A stretch of DNA of 64,000 nt from the NCBI GenBank assembly GCA_017615545.1, contig JAFZZY010000007.1, positions 62,001 to 126,000 of the forward strand, in the 5' to 3' direction. Below the pieces are notes generated by a model. The model saw nothing but the letters and a program-made list of their open reading frames with translations. It was not told the origin of the DNA and ran no database searches. The translations under genes and the position numbers were made by a program. This DNA is from Lachnospiraceae bacterium. Its GTDB lineage: Bacteria; Bacillota; Clostridia; Lachnospirales; Lachnospiraceae. How positions within the stretch are numbered: the first letter of the stretch is position 1; every line of letters starts with the position of its first letter. Positions 43,033 to 52,429 of this stretch are shown here, one piece after another.

Positions 43033-43596
43033 TTATTCTTTCACGGCCGGCCGAAAAATGATATGTCGGTTCGTCTTGTAGTTTTTCTCTTTTACGGTTT
43101 CATATCCGAGTTCTTCCACGTAGGAAAAGTCGGTAGCGAGCGAAGCCTCGACGATGATCCAGGTGTCATCCTTTAACAGGACTCCGTCTGCCAGGATCTC
43201 GAGTACTTTCTTCTCGTACTCATGATCGTAGGGCGGATCCATGAAGATAAAATCGAATTTACGTCCTTCGCTCTTTAAGCGGATCAGCTCGGTGAACACA
43301 TCGCCGCGGACCAGCCGCGCTTTATCCACCAGTTTGGTGAACTTCAGGTTCTCCACGATGCACTTCTGCGCTTCCGCCTTCTGCTCGATGAAATAACAGT
43401 TTCGGGCACCGCGGCTGAGCGCCTCGATCCCGATGGCGCCGCTGCCTGCGAACAGATCCAGAAAATCCGAACCCGCCAGGTACGGCTGCAATATATTAAA
43501 CAAGGTCTCCTTCGTCCGGTCGATCGTCGGCCGGGTTTCCAAGCCCTCCGGAGCCTTCAGCGGCAAATGTCTTGCCGTTCCCGCGATCACTCTCAT
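43033..43596 (-). CDS. rsmD: 16S rRNA m2G966 methyltransferase RsmD
   Basis: A 187-residue SAM methyltransferase. The start [24 protein letters not shown], the SAM site [20 protein letters not shown] and the catalytic FMDPPYDHE are present. AAAGGAG precedes the ATG; coaD follows after 11 bases, the conserved pairing. Confidence 0.96.
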   Translation of the reverse strand: MRVIAGTARHLPLKAPEGLETRPTIDRTKETLFNILQPYLAGSDFLDLFAGSGAIGIEALSRGARNCYFIEQKAEAQKCIVENLKFTKLVDKARLVRGDVFTELIRLKSEGRKFDFIFMDPPYDHEYEKKVLEILADGVLLKDDTWIIVEASLATDFSYVEELGYETVKEKNYKTNRHIIFRPAVKE

Positions 43597-43608
43597 GATA
43601 CTCTCCTT

Positions 43609-45285
43609 TTACAGTAGGTGCAGTTTTCTTCCAAGTCGCTCAATGCGTTTACCCATCGGAAGATCTGCATATTCATTCTCATTGACCACATGCATCTTCA
43701 GTACGATGATCAGGTAGGCCAGCATGCCGATGAAGATCGAAAGAAGTAAGGCAACGATCCTCGGCAAAACCTTTTGAATTCCAATATAGGAAAAATAAAC
43801 GAGAACGCCCATGATCAGCGAAGCGACCAATGGGAAGATATAGGTCTGTTTGATCACATTCGCAGAGATCGGACGGTTGTGATACATGATCCTTCGAATG
43901 TCTATGAGGTTCAGTGCGCTCACGATCAGGCCAAACACCATGTATGAGATCACGACAGCATACTCATCCAGTTCGAACACCTTGATCAGGACTACCAGAA
44001 GTCCCGTGTGGATGACCAGGGCAATGATCGAGTTTTTGATTGGGATCGACATGCGTCCCAGACCATGCAGGATCGCGTTTGTGATGGATGCCGCGGAAAA
44101 TGCGACGATCGCCGCGCAACCATATACGATCAGTTTGGATGCATTACTCGCGTCCTTCGGGAACAATATGCGGATGATCGGTGTCGCAAGAACTGCCATG
44201 CCGATCATGCAAGGAAACGAGATCATCAGGGTGAACTTCTTTACGATATTTATGCGATGCGTCGCTTCCTCCATGTTCTTTACGGACGATGCCTGCGCGA
44301 TGGCCGGGATCGCCGAGGACGAAAGCGCCGTAGCAAATGCGATCGGGATGTTTACCAGAAGAAGGTATTTGCCTGAGAAAACACCCCATTTGCTGGCGAT
44401 GATCTCGTCGGTCACTGCACGTGCATGAAGCAACTGTGACATCAGGATATTATCAAGGAAATTGACCAGATTGAAGATGATGGCGCTGACCGTGATCGGC
44501 ATCAACGTCAGCAATATCAAGCGACTTGCGTTCGAACGGTTTAAAGTACGGTTCTTACTCTCCCGCTCACAGAGTTTGCGGAACGAAGGGTAATAAGCGC
44601 GCAGGAACAAAAGCAAGACGATGAGACCTGCAACTGCACCGGCCAGTGTGCCGAGGGTACCGCCGGCTGCGCCGCCGGCTGCGGCATAGGAACCGTTGGT
44701 GTTCTGAAGCACCAGGTCGGTCTTATGTCCTTCTTTCGCCAGAAGTACAACGCCGATGATACTAACGACAGCGTTGACGATCTGCTCGACGATCTGTGAG
44801 ATCGCCGTAATGACCATTGTGCCGAAGCCCTGGAAGAAACCTCGAAGGGCGCTCAAAAAACTGACTACGAAGACCGTAGGAGCCAGGATCTGGATAGAAC
44901 GTTTCGCCAGCGGCATGGAAAACCAGTCGGCGAACCTTCCCGCTTCCAGATACAACAAAACGGAAAATATAAGTCCGAATAAAAACGAAATGAAAACGGC
45001 ACAGAAAAAGAGCATGCGCGCGTTCTTATACTGACGCTTTGCGATCCGCTGCGAGATCAGTCGCGAGATCGCCTGCGGCATGCTGTACGAAGAAAGCAAC
45101 AATACGATGTTGTAGATCTGAAAAGCAGACGAATAATAACCATTGCCCTCATCTCCGATGATGTTCGTCATAGGTATGCGGTAAACGATACCGATCAGAC
45201 GCACGAAGATGCCGGCAAAGGCCAATATCGTCCCCTGCACCAACATGTTGTTTTCTGCTGATTTCTGCTTAGCCATGTTACTCAT
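43609..45285 (-). CDS. MOP-family polysaccharide/lipid flippase (MurJ/SpoVB-like)
   Basis: A 558-residue membrane protein with about 14 segments, in the multidrug/oligosaccharidyl-lipid/polysaccharide superfamily. The first segments (GTILAFAGIFVRLIGIVYRIPMTNIIGDEGNGYY) and NARMLFFCAVF resemble SpoVB/YtgP-type lipid II or teichoic precursors flippases. Substrate is not determinable. Two ATGs (45285, 45276) are possible; I report the first. It is downstream of ybeY by 16 bases. Confidence 0.85.
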   Translation of the reverse strand: MSNMAKQKSAENNMLVQGTILAFAGIFVRLIGIVYRIPMTNIIGDEGNGYYSSAFQIYNIVLLLSSYSMPQAISRLISQRIAKRQYKNARMLFFCAVFISFLFGLIFSVLLYLEAGRFADWFSMPLAKRSIQILAPTVFVVSFLSALRGFFQGFGTMVITAISQIVEQIVNAVVSIIGVVLLAKEGHKTDLVLQNTNGSYAAAGGAAGGTLGTLAGAVAGLIVLLLFLRAYYPSFRKLCERESKNRTLNRSNASRLILLTLMPITVSAIIFNLVNFLDNILMSQLLHARAVTDEIIASKWGVFSGKYLLLVNIPIAFATALSSSAIPAIAQASSVKNMEEATHRINIVKKFTLMISFPCMIGMAVLATPIIRILFPKDASNASKLIVYGCAAIVAFSAASITNAILHGLGRMSIPIKNSIIALVIHTGLLVVLIKVFELDEYAVVISYMVFGLIVSALNLIDIRRIMYHNRPISANVIKQTYIFPLVASLIMGVLVYFSYIGIQKVLPRIVALLLSIFIGMLAYLIIVLKMHVVNENEYADLPMGKRIERLGRKLHLL

Positions 45286-45301
45286 CCATTCCCGACGCGG
45301 T

Positions 45302-45814
45302 TCAGTCGGCTGAATCGCGTGTAATTCCGATCCTCTCTAAGATCGCTTCCTGGCGCTCTTCCATCACGCGCCGTTCTTCCTCTTCCATGTGGTCGTACCC
45401 CATAAGGTGCAGCATGCTGTGGGCCACCAAAAACGCGAGTTCGCGTCGCACACTGTGGCCGTATTCCTTCGCCTGGGCGAATACATGCTCGACCGAGATC
45501 ATGATATCGCCGAGCATCAGCTCGCCGGTATCCGGATGGAAGCAATCTCCCTGCTCTTCGATGTTCGAAAAATCAGCCGGAGCATCGAAGAAGCAATTGG
45601 GAAAGGAAAGGACGTCGGTCGCCTTATCCATTCCCCGGGTCTCTTTATTCACTTCATGTATATCTTCATCATCGGTCAATACGACCTCGATATACACGTC
45701 ATACTCGCAGTTTTCATAGTCCAGCGCGGACACGATCGTTTTCTCGATCACCTCGCGGGCATCAAAGGGAAATGCGCTCTCATCGGCGCGTTCATAAGAA
45801 ATATCTACTGTCAT
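45302..45814 (-). CDS. ybeY: Endoribonuclease YbeY (16S rRNA maturation)
   Basis: A 170-residue metalloprotein with the zinc motif HSMLHLMGYDH (three His). It cuts rRNA precursors and takes part in ribosome quality control. The start overlaps the phoH stop by four bases (ATGA), the conserved phoH-ybeY linkage. AAGGAATC precedes the ATG. Confidence 0.95.
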   Translation of the reverse strand: MTVDISYERADESAFPFDAREVIEKTIVSALDYENCEYDVYIEVVLTDDEDIHEVNKETRGMDKATDVLSFPNCFFDAPADFSNIEEQGDCFHPDTGELMLGDIMISVEHVFAQAKEYGHSVRRELAFLVAHSMLHLMGYDHMEEEERRVMEERQEAILERIGITRDSAD

Positions 45815-46806
45815 TCTTTCGTACGATTCCTTCTCGTTTGCGTTTTGGACTGTGACTTCTCAAATTCTTCATAGGCTTCGACGATCCGCTGTACCAGAGG
45901 ATGACGCACAACGTCCTGGTTCGTCAGTTCGCAGATCGAAATGCCTTCGACCCTGCCCAGGATGCGCAGCGCCACGTCGAGGCCGGAAACCTCTCCTACG
46001 GGCAGGTCCTTCTGCGTGCGGTCACCGGTAACGATGACCTTCGAACCGAAACCGATACGCGTGAGGAACATCTTCATCTGCGCAGGTGTCGTGTTCTGGG
46101 CTTCATCCAGGATGATGTAGGCATTGTCCAGGGTACGACCGCGCATGTAAGCAAGCGGCGCGACCTCGATCAGGCCTTTTTCCATGTTATGGGCAAATGC
46201 ATCCGCGCCCATGATCTGATATAAAGCGTCATAAAGCGGACGCAGGTACGGATCGACCTTTTGCTGCAGATCGCCGGGCAGGAAGCCGAGTTTCTCGCCT
46301 GCTTCGATCGCGGGACGTGTCAGGATGATTCGACCGACCTCGCCTTCTTTAAATGCGCTGATCGCCATGGCCATAGCCAGGTAGGTCTTACCGGTTCCGG
46401 CAGGTCCTACACCGAACACGATCATGTTCTTACGAATGCTGTCCACGTATTTCTGCTGGCCCAGCGTCTTCGGCTTGATCGGTTTTCCAGCGATGGTGCG
46501 CGCAATAATATCGGTGTCCATGTCCAGCATCTTCGCCTCGTCGTTGTGTGGCGCGAGGGACAGCGCATAATCGACGTTCTGCTCGGTCACGACATTGCCC
46601 CGTTTTGCGAGTTCCGCCAGAGTCCCAAGCACACGAAGCGCGTGGTCGATCTGTTCTTCCGGACCGATCACTTTCACCTCGTCATCGCGCGCCACGATGC
46701 TGACATTCAGTTTTTTCTCTATCTTCTTAGCGAAAACATCGAACTGGCCGAACACGTTCTGTTGCTGGTCGGTCGGTATCGGAAGTTTCTTGGAAATGAT
46801 CCCCAT
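45811..46806 (-). CDS. phoH: PhoH-like ATPase (KH-linked)
   Basis: A 331-residue P-loop ATPase, part of the phoH-ybeY rRNA-processing pair. Walker A is GPAGTGKT, Walker B is YIILDEAQN, followed by KMFLTRIGFGSKVIVTGDRTQKDL. The N-terminal 100 residues carry a KH-like RNA-binding segment. CAGGAG precedes the ATG. The C-terminus ends in basic residues. Confidence 0.94.
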   Translation of the reverse strand: MGIISKKLPIPTDQQQNVFGQFDVFAKKIEKKLNVSIVARDDEVKVIGPEEQIDHALRVLGTLAELAKRGNVVTEQNVDYALSLAPHNDEAKMLDMDTDIIARTIAGKPIKPKTLGQQKYVDSIRKNMIVFGVGPAGTGKTYLAMAMAISAFKEGEVGRIILTRPAIEAGEKLGFLPGDLQQKVDPYLRPLYDALYQIMGADAFAHNMEKGLIEVAPLAYMRGRTLDNAYIILDEAQNTTPAQMKMFLTRIGFGSKVIVTGDRTQKDLPVGEVSGLDVALRILGRVEGISICELTNQDVVRHPLVQRIVEAYEEFEKSQSKTQTRRNRTKE

Positions 46807-46889
46807 GTAAAATCTCCTGTGATTATCTTAGGTTCATTCTGTTATTTTACCATTAAACCCATGGTTTTGTATACTGTTTTTCATAAAAA

Positions 46890-46920
46890 TCCCCCGACAA
46901 AACCTAAATTCTGTCGGGGT
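46890..46920 (-). terminator. Terminator after rpsU
   Basis: On the minus strand, CCCCGACAG (46919-46911) pairs with TGTCGGGG (46899-46892 region) and a T-rich ATTTTTAT follows. A second small hairpin (TATTTCAT/ATGAAATA, 46933-46954) precedes it. Confidence 0.88.
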
Positions 46921-46987
46921 CATTATGATCTGTATTTCATACTCGGATGAAATACTGTAGATTGTCGTACTTACTATATCCGGAGAA

Positions 46988-47164
46988 TTAGTTATACTTA
47001 CGCTTTCTGGCAGCTTCGGACTTCTTCTTACGTCTTACGCTGGGCTTCTCGTAATGTTCTCTCTTGCGAATCTCCTGCTGGATGCCGGCCTTTGCGCAAT
47101 TTCTCTTAAAACGACGTAATGCACTATCCAAGCTCTCGTTCTCTTTAACGATTACGTTTGACAT
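46988..47164 (-). CDS. rpsU: 30S ribosomal protein S21
   Basis: A 58-residue basic protein ([20 protein letters not shown]..., ending RKRKYN) of normal S21 length, used in translation initiation and mRNA binding. GGAGG lies 11 bases before the ATG. It is short, so it is easily missed. It is the gene before phoH, both downstream of alaS, with its own promoter. Confidence 0.97.
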   Translation of the reverse strand: MSNVIVKENESLDSALRRFKRNCAKAGIQQEIRKREHYEKPSVRRKKKSEAARKRKYN

Positions 47165-47228
47165 TCTTCACCTGACCTCCCTCCGGTAGTGAATTAGAAA
47201 TACCTCTCGGTAATTTCGCACGCTATAC

Positions 47229-47256
47229 ATTATATCATATTTTGCGGCCACGTCAA
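47229..47256 (-). promoter_or_regulatory. Promoter of rpsU
   Basis: On the minus strand, TTGACG (47256-47251), 16 bases, TATAAT (47234-47229) with a TG-extended -10. It lies in the alaS-rpsU gap, which has no terminator for alaS. Confidence 0.85.
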
Positions 47257-47270
47257 CCACTTTTTGAAAA

Positions 47271-49913
47271 TTATTTGATCTGGTCTTCCAAAGCCGCCTT
47301 TACAGCGTTCAGAGCGTCCTTGATACCGGCTGCGTTTTTACCGCCGGCCTGCGCCATATTCGGACGTCCGCCGCCGCCACCGCCTACGAAACCAGCGATC
47401 GCTTTGATCAGGTTTCCTGCATGTGCGCCTGCCTTCATGGCAGCATCAGTAGCCATGGAGATCAAGTTGACCTTACCACCCTCAACGGCACTGGCGATAA
47501 CTACAACGCCTTCACCGATCTTATCCTTCAGGTTATCGCCGAGGTTACGAAGTTCGTTCATATCCACGCCGTCAACGTTGATCGCCAGGAGCTTCACGCC
47601 CTTGACTTCCGTTACCTGATCCATAACATCGCCCATCGCATTGTTTGCAAGTTTGCTCTTCAGGCTCTCATTTTCCGAACGAAGCGCACGGATCTCTTCC
47701 TGCATCGCCTCGATACGGCCGATCAGGTTCGCCGGGGAGGTCTTCGCAGCTGCAGCAGCTTCCTTCAGAGCCTTCTCCTGCTCCTGATAATATTTCATCA
47801 GTCCGTTGCCGGTCAATGCTTCGATACGGCGAACGCCCGCAGCAACGCCCTGCTCGGAAATGATCTTAAACGAATTGATCACGGAAGTATTCGATACGTG
47901 AGTACCGCCGCAGAACTCTACGGAGAAATCTCCCATGGATACGACACGTACGATCTCGCCGTATTTCTCGCCGAAGAGCATCATTGCCCCGATCTTACGT
48001 GCCTCATCGATCGGCATTTCACGGGTAACGACCTGGATCGCTTCTGCGATCTTCTCGTTAACGATCTTCTCGACCTTAGCGATCTCTTCCTCAGTCATGG
48101 CTGAGAAGTGCGTGAAGTCGAAACGAAGACGATCTTCGCCGACCAAAGAACCGGCCTGCGCAACGTGACTGCCCAGAACCATCTGCAATGCCTTCTGGAG
48201 CAAATGCGTAGCACTGTGGTTATTACATGTATCGAGACGACGCTGTACATCGATCTTCATGGAAGCGGTATCGCCGACCTTGATCATGCCCTTGGTGACC
48301 TTACCAACATGGCCGATCTTCTCGCCCTGCAGCTGGATGGTCTCCTCAACAACAAACTCACCGTCTGCTGTAGTGATCACACCGGTATCACCGATCTGGC
48401 CACCCTTGGTAGCGTAGAAAGGCGTCTGATCCATGATGATCGTGCCTTCCTGCCCGTCGGTCAATGCTTCTACGATCTCTTCTTCGGTCGTCAAAGCGAG
48501 AACCTTACCCTCAGCCTCAGTCTTATCGTATCCGATGAACTTCGAGGTGATCGCAGGATCGAGGGACTGGTAGATGGTAACATCTGCACCAAGAAGGTTG
48601 GTCTTCTTATGAGCGGCACGTGCCTTATCCTTCTGCTCCTTCATGCAGGCATTGAAGCCTTCCTCATCCACGATGAAGCCCTTCTCCTCGAGGATCTCCT
48701 TTGTGAGATCGATCGGGAATCCATAGGTGTCATAAAGTTTGAAGGTGTTCTCGCCGGAGAGGGTCTTCTCTCCGTTCTTATTCATCTCGTCTTCCATCTC
48801 AGCGAGGATGGTCAGTCCGAGGTCAATGGTCTTATTGAACTTATTCTCTTCTTCGGTCAGTACCTTGAAGATCATATCCTTACGCTCTTCCAGTTCCGGA
48901 TATCCGTCCTTAGAAAGTGCGATAACGGTCTTGGAAAGCTCTGCCAGGAAAGTTCCCTGGATGCCGAGCAAACGTCCGTGACGGGCCGCACGACGAAGCA
49001 GACGGCGAAGCACGTAGCCGCGACCTTCGTTCGAAGGCATGATACCATCGGAGATCATGAAGGAACAGGAACGAATGTGGTCTGCAACGATACGCAGGGA
49101 AACGTCCTTCTTCGGATCCTCGAGATACTTGATGCCGCAAAGCTCGCTGATACGGTCGAGCAGGTTTTTGATCGTGTCTACGGAGAAGATGGAATCTACA
49201 TCCTGTACGACAACGGCCAGACGCTCCAGGCCCATACCTGTATCGATGTTCTTCTGCGCCAGTTCGGTGTAATTGCCCTTACCGTCGTTGTTGAACTGTG
49301 AAAATACGTTATTCCAAACCTCGATGAAACGGTCGCATTCGCAACCTACTTTACAATCGGGCTTTCCGCAGCCGTATTTCTCACCGCGGTCATAGTAGAT
49401 CTCGGAGCAGGGACCGCAAGGGCCTTCACCGTGCTCCCAGAAGTTATCTTCCTTACCAAAACGGAAAATGCGATCCGCAGGGATGCCGATCTCTTTATTC
49501 CAAATGTCGAAAGCCTCATCATCATCCACGTAGATAGACGGATACAGACGGTTCGGATCGAGGCCGACGGTCTGTGTCAGGAACTCCCAGGACCACGCGA
49601 TCGCTTCGTGCTTGAAGTAATCACCGAAAGAGAAGTTACCGAGCATCTCGAAGAACGTACCGTGACGCGCGGTCTTACCGATGTTGTCGATATCGGGTGT
49701 ACGGATACACTTCTGACATGTGGTCACACGACGTCTCGGCGGGATCTCCTGTCCCGTAAAATAGGGCTTCAACGGCGCCATACCGGAATTGATGATCAAA
49801 AGGCTCTTGTCGTTGTGCGGAACAAGAGAAAAGCTTTTCATAACAAGATGGCCTTTGTTTTCGAAGAACTTCAAAAACATCTGCCGCAGTTCATTTACAC
49901 CATACTTTTCCAT
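47271..49913 (-). CDS. alaS: Alanyl-tRNA synthetase
   Basis: An 880-residue class II synthetase. N-terminal catalytic core (YGVNELRQMFLKFFENKGHL, GRGYVLRRLLRRAARH), an editing domain with the zinc motif HSATHLLQ...CGGTHV, and a C-terminal C-Ala/DHHA1 domain with the GGGGGRPNMAQAGGK loop. It charges tRNA-Ala and clears mischarged Ser and Gly. AGGAG precedes the ATG. It follows a 44-codon membrane peptide gene. Confidence 0.97.
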   Translation of the reverse strand: MEKYGVNELRQMFLKFFENKGHLVMKSFSLVPHNDKSLLIINSGMAPLKPYFTGQEIPPRRRVTTCQKCIRTPDIDNIGKTARHGTFFEMLGNFSFGDYFKHEAIAWSWEFLTQTVGLDPNRLYPSIYVDDDEAFDIWNKEIGIPADRIFRFGKEDNFWEHGEGPCGPCSEIYYDRGEKYGCGKPDCKVGCECDRFIEVWNNVFSQFNNDGKGNYTELAQKNIDTGMGLERLAVVVQDVDSIFSVDTIKNLLDRISELCGIKYLEDPKKDVSLRIVADHIRSCSFMISDGIMPSNEGRGYVLRRLLRRAARHGRLLGIQGTFLAELSKTVIALSKDGYPELEERKDMIFKVLTEEENKFNKTIDLGLTILAEMEDEMNKNGEKTLSGENTFKLYDTYGFPIDLTKEILEEKGFIVDEEGFNACMKEQKDKARAAHKKTNLLGADVTIYQSLDPAITSKFIGYDKTEAEGKVLALTTEEEIVEALTDGQEGTIIMDQTPFYATKGGQIGDTGVITTADGEFVVEETIQLQGEKIGHVGKVTKGMIKVGDTASMKIDVQRRLDTCNNHSATHLLQKALQMVLGSHVAQAGSLVGEDRLRFDFTHFSAMTEEEIAKVEKIVNEKIAEAIQVVTREMPIDEARKIGAMMLFGEKYGEIVRVVSMGDFSVEFCGGTHVSNTSVINSFKIISEQGVAAGVRRIEALTGNGLMKYYQEQEKALKEAAAAAKTSPANLIGRIEAMQEEIRALRSENESLKSKLANNAMGDVMDQVTEVKGVKLLAINVDGVDMNELRNLGDNLKDKIGEGVVVIASAVEGGKVNLISMATDAAMKAGAHAGNLIKAIAGFVGGGGGGRPNMAQAGGKNAAGIKDALNAVKAALEDQIK

Positions 49914-49934
49914 GATTGTTACTCCTGAATATAA

Positions 49935-50069
49935 TTACTTCTCGTCGGTCTTTGCTTTATCTTTATGCATACGAAATTTCGATCCGCAGATCGCGCCGGC
50001 GACTGCAACGCCGATCAAAACGATATACTTGCAAAACTCTACGAAAAATTCGTTCCAGAAAGCGCTCAT
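49935..50069 (-). CDS. Short single-pass membrane peptide upstream of alaS
   Basis: A 44-codon open frame: a short acidic N-terminus (MSAFWNEFFVEFCKYIVL), one membrane segment (about 14-34, IGVAVAGAICG) and a basic tail (FRMHKDKAKTDEK). GGTGGAG precedes the ATG. It has the shape of a real small membrane protein and its own promoter upstream, with alaS 22 bases beyond. I do not recognise the family. It could be a small regulatory or stress membrane peptide. Confidence 0.6.
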   Translation of the reverse strand: MSAFWNEFFVEFCKYIVLIGVAVAGAICGSKFRMHKDKAKTDEK

Positions 50070-50151
50070 GCACTCCACCGTCCTCTCGTTGATATATAAG
50101 CATTATGCCGAAGTCAGACTCTGTCTGTCCGGCTATGAAGTTCATCCATAA

Positions 50152-50180
50152 ATACTAGCACAGTATTCTTTAAAATGCAA
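50152..50180 (-). promoter_or_regulatory. Promoter of the small-peptide / alaS unit
   Basis: On the minus strand, TTGCAT (50180-50175), 17 bases, TAGTAT (50157-50152), with CTGTGC before the -10. It overlaps the 3' end of rnhA and shares CTTGCATTTT with the glmS and secG promoters. Confidence 0.75.
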
Positions 50181-50682
50181 GTGTTATTTGGCCGTCGTCC
50201 GTCGGGTCTGCGGGAATATCATCCAGCAGTTCCTCGCCGTCGGCTGCCGTCGTGGCCAATGTATCGCAGCGCTCGTTCAGTTCGTGCCCTGCGTGGCCTT
50301 TCACCCAGTTCCATTCGATCTTGTGGGGCTTCGCCGCTTCCAGCAGACGCTCCCAAAGTTCGCGGTTTTTCACGGGATCCTTTTTGCTGTTTTTCCAGCC
50401 TTTTTTGATCCAGTTTTCGATCCAGTTCTCAGTGAACGCGCGGACCAGATACTGGGAATCCGAATAAAGCGTGACTTCGCAGGGTTCGGTCAATGCTTCG
50501 AGCCCGACGATCGCTGCCATCAGCTCCATACGGTTATTCGTCGTTTTCTTATATCCCGCCGAATACTCCCGCTCATGCAGGTTGCCCTTTCCGTCGACAT
50601 ATTGTACGACCGTGCCGTAGCCGCCCGGTCCTTCCGGGTTGCCGCGCGCCGCGCCGTCGGTATAGATCGTGACTTTTTTCAT
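50170..50682 (-). CDS. rnhA: Ribonuclease HI
   Basis: A 170-residue enzyme degrading the RNA strand of RNA-DNA hybrids. The ATG at 50682 has AGGAG upstream and starts at the normal [18 protein letters not shown]; a longer frame is spurious. Catalytic residues: Asp of IYTDGA, Glu of [10 protein letters not shown], Asp of YSDSQYLV, Asp of NERCDTLA. The C-terminal tail is slightly acidic. It follows the MutS-like gene. Confidence 0.93.
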   Translation of the reverse strand: MKKVTIYTDGAARGNPEGPGGYGTVVQYVDGKGNLHEREYSAGYKKTTNNRMELMAAIVGLEALTEPCEVTLYSDSQYLVRAFTENWIENWIKKGWKNSKKDPVKNRELWERLLEAAKPHKIEWNWVKGHAGHELNERCDTLATTAADGEELLDDIPADPTDDGQITLAF

Positions 50683-50698
50683 CCGGTCTCCTGTCCTT

Positions 50699-52429
50699 TC
50701 ATCGTCTGTGCCACTCACCAGTCGCCATGTAATCCTCAGCGGTCTTCTCGGCGCTCTCGATGATCTTCTCATCGTAACCGAGGATCTTCAGCAGGCGGAT
50801 CGCATTACGCGTGGTCGCACGTCCCTTATTGAGGATATAGTCAAACGTGACATCATTGTCCGTGACCGTTTCCTTGAAATGATAGTTTTCAAAGGTATCT
50901 TCGAGCAGATAGGTCAGCTCGATGTCGTGTGTCGCGGCGAAGCAAAGGATGTTGCTTTTCGCCATATTGTACAAGATTTGCGAGGAGGCCGCCACACGCT
51001 CGATCGTGTTGGTTCCGCGCAGGACTTCGTCGACGAAACACAGCACGGGAACCTCGCCTTCGTTCGCGTCCATGATACGCTTCAGCGATTTGATCTCGAC
51101 CATGTAGTAACTCTCGTTATTCTTGAGGTTATCCTTCAGGGCCATGGACGTGTACGTACGGTAGAACCGCGTGGTAAATGCATGCGCGGGCGCTGTCGCG
51201 ATCGTTTGGGACAATATCGCGCAGAGGGCGACGGTCTTGATAAAGGTCGACTTACCGGAAGCATTCGAACCGGTCAGGAGGACGCTTCGGTCAACGTCGA
51301 TATTGTTGGCGACGGGCTCGGCAAGCAGCGGATGATAGCCATCCTGCATGCGGATCACGAGCTCAGGGCCGCTGACAAATTCAGGTTCTGCATAAAAAGG
51401 CAAGGATCTGCGGTAAGAAGCGACCGCGATGGCGCTCTCCAGATAACCGATGCCGCTCAGCAGAGCTTCGATATCTTCGGCATGGCCCTTCACCAGGGAA
51501 AGCACACTCTTAAACTGGATAAGGTCAATGTGTGTAATGAGGCGAACATAATCCAGGATCGCCTCAGCGATATTACCACCGGAACCATTGCCCGTACCGA
51601 TCAGTTTCGCCTTCGAAACGACCTTCTCGAGCGGTTTAGCGTGTTTCTCGAGTTCGTCAAGATACGTTCGGATCTTCGGATCCATGCCTTCCAGCTTCGC
51701 CAGTTCGGAAGCATTGCTCGCGAGGCGCACCAGATAGCCGACGCAGGTGAAATAGGATTCGTAAACTGCTTTCTCGGAATAGTACTTGATGATGTTAAAG
51801 GTGATCACACCCAAGATAAACAAGAGACCGATCTTCGGAACGATGATAAAACCGATGATCGATGCGATCAGCAGGATGTTGCACAGATAGTCGATCGCTT
51901 TACTGCCCTCCTCCAGTTCCTGAAACGAGGAAATGTAGTTTGAAAGGGACAGTTTGAGCGTGTGACCGATCGCGTGAAAACGTTCCTGCATGTGGATGCG
52001 CTGGTCCTCGTTTTCATCCATGATGTGGACCACGGAATTGAACTCTTCCACCTCTTCGAGTTTCTCTGAGGGAGTCCGCAATTTGTAGTACAGATACTCT
52101 TCACCCGCGGAGGACTGCGTCGTGTTCATGAGGGCGAACATGCGGTCCATCTCCAGATCATTCCAGGTGATATCGTCAACGACAGGCTTTCCCTCTTTGT
52201 GGTTATTGTAATAAAACGCGATGTTGTCCAGTTCGGTCGGCTCGTACTGACGCTCGCTGGGATTGCCATATTGCGCCTTCAGTTTCGCGATGAGCTTCGT
52301 TTTGTTGGTCTTCGTCTGCTTAATGCCCAGGTAGGCCAGATAAGCGACCAGGACAATGACCGCAGCTAAGATAATATATTTCATGCTGTCATCTTTTTCC
52401 GCGGTCAGACTCAGTATATAACGGGTCAT
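50699..52429 (-). CDS. Membrane-anchored MutS-like ATPase
   Basis: A 576-residue protein with an N-terminal membrane segment (about 16-33, [18 protein letters not shown]), a further hydrophobic stretch at about 170-205 ([27 protein letters not shown]), a MutS-lever-like helical region and a C-terminal MutS ATPase domain with Walker A (GSNASGKST), Walker B-type [11 protein letters not shown] and ATHDIELT. It lacks the mismatch-binding domain, so it is not a mismatch repair MutS; such membrane MutS-like proteins are known in Firmicutes but not well characterised. The start at 52429 overlaps the upstream stop by four bases. The longer/shorter start choice is not fully resolved (ATG at 52384 possible). 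Confidence 0.8.
   Translation of the reverse strand: MTRYILSLTAEKDDSMKYIILAAVIVLVAYLAYLGIKQTKTNKTKLIAKLKAQYGNPSERQYEPTELDNIAFYYNNHKEGKPVVDDITWNDLEMDRMFALMNTTQSSAGEEYLYYKLRTPSEKLEEVEEFNSVVHIMDENEDQRIHMQERFHAIGHTLKLSLSNYISSFQELEEGSKAIDYLCNILLIASIIGFIIVPKIGLLFILGVITFNIIKYYSEKAVYESYFTCVGYLVRLASNASELAKLEGMDPKIRTYLDELEKHAKPLEKVVSKAKLIGTGNGSGGNIAEAILDYVRLITHIDLIQFKSVLSLVKGHAEDIEALLSGIGYLESAIAVASYRRSLPFYAEPEFVSGPELVIRMQDGYHPLLAEPVANNIDVDRSVLLTGSNASGKSTFIKTVALCAILSQTIATAPAHAFTTRFYRTYTSMALKDNLKNNESYYMVEIKSLKRIMDANEGEVPVLCFVDEVLRGTNTIERVAASSQILYNMAKSNILCFAATHDIELTYLLEDTFENYHFKETVTDNDVTFDYILNKGRATTRNAIRLLKILGYDEKIIESAEKTAEDYMATGEWHRR

Noticed and set aside
49914..50169. T-box leader before alaS (also considered before argS and hisZ)
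   Set aside because: Leaders are too short or contain a small ORF, and no T-box core sequence is visible.
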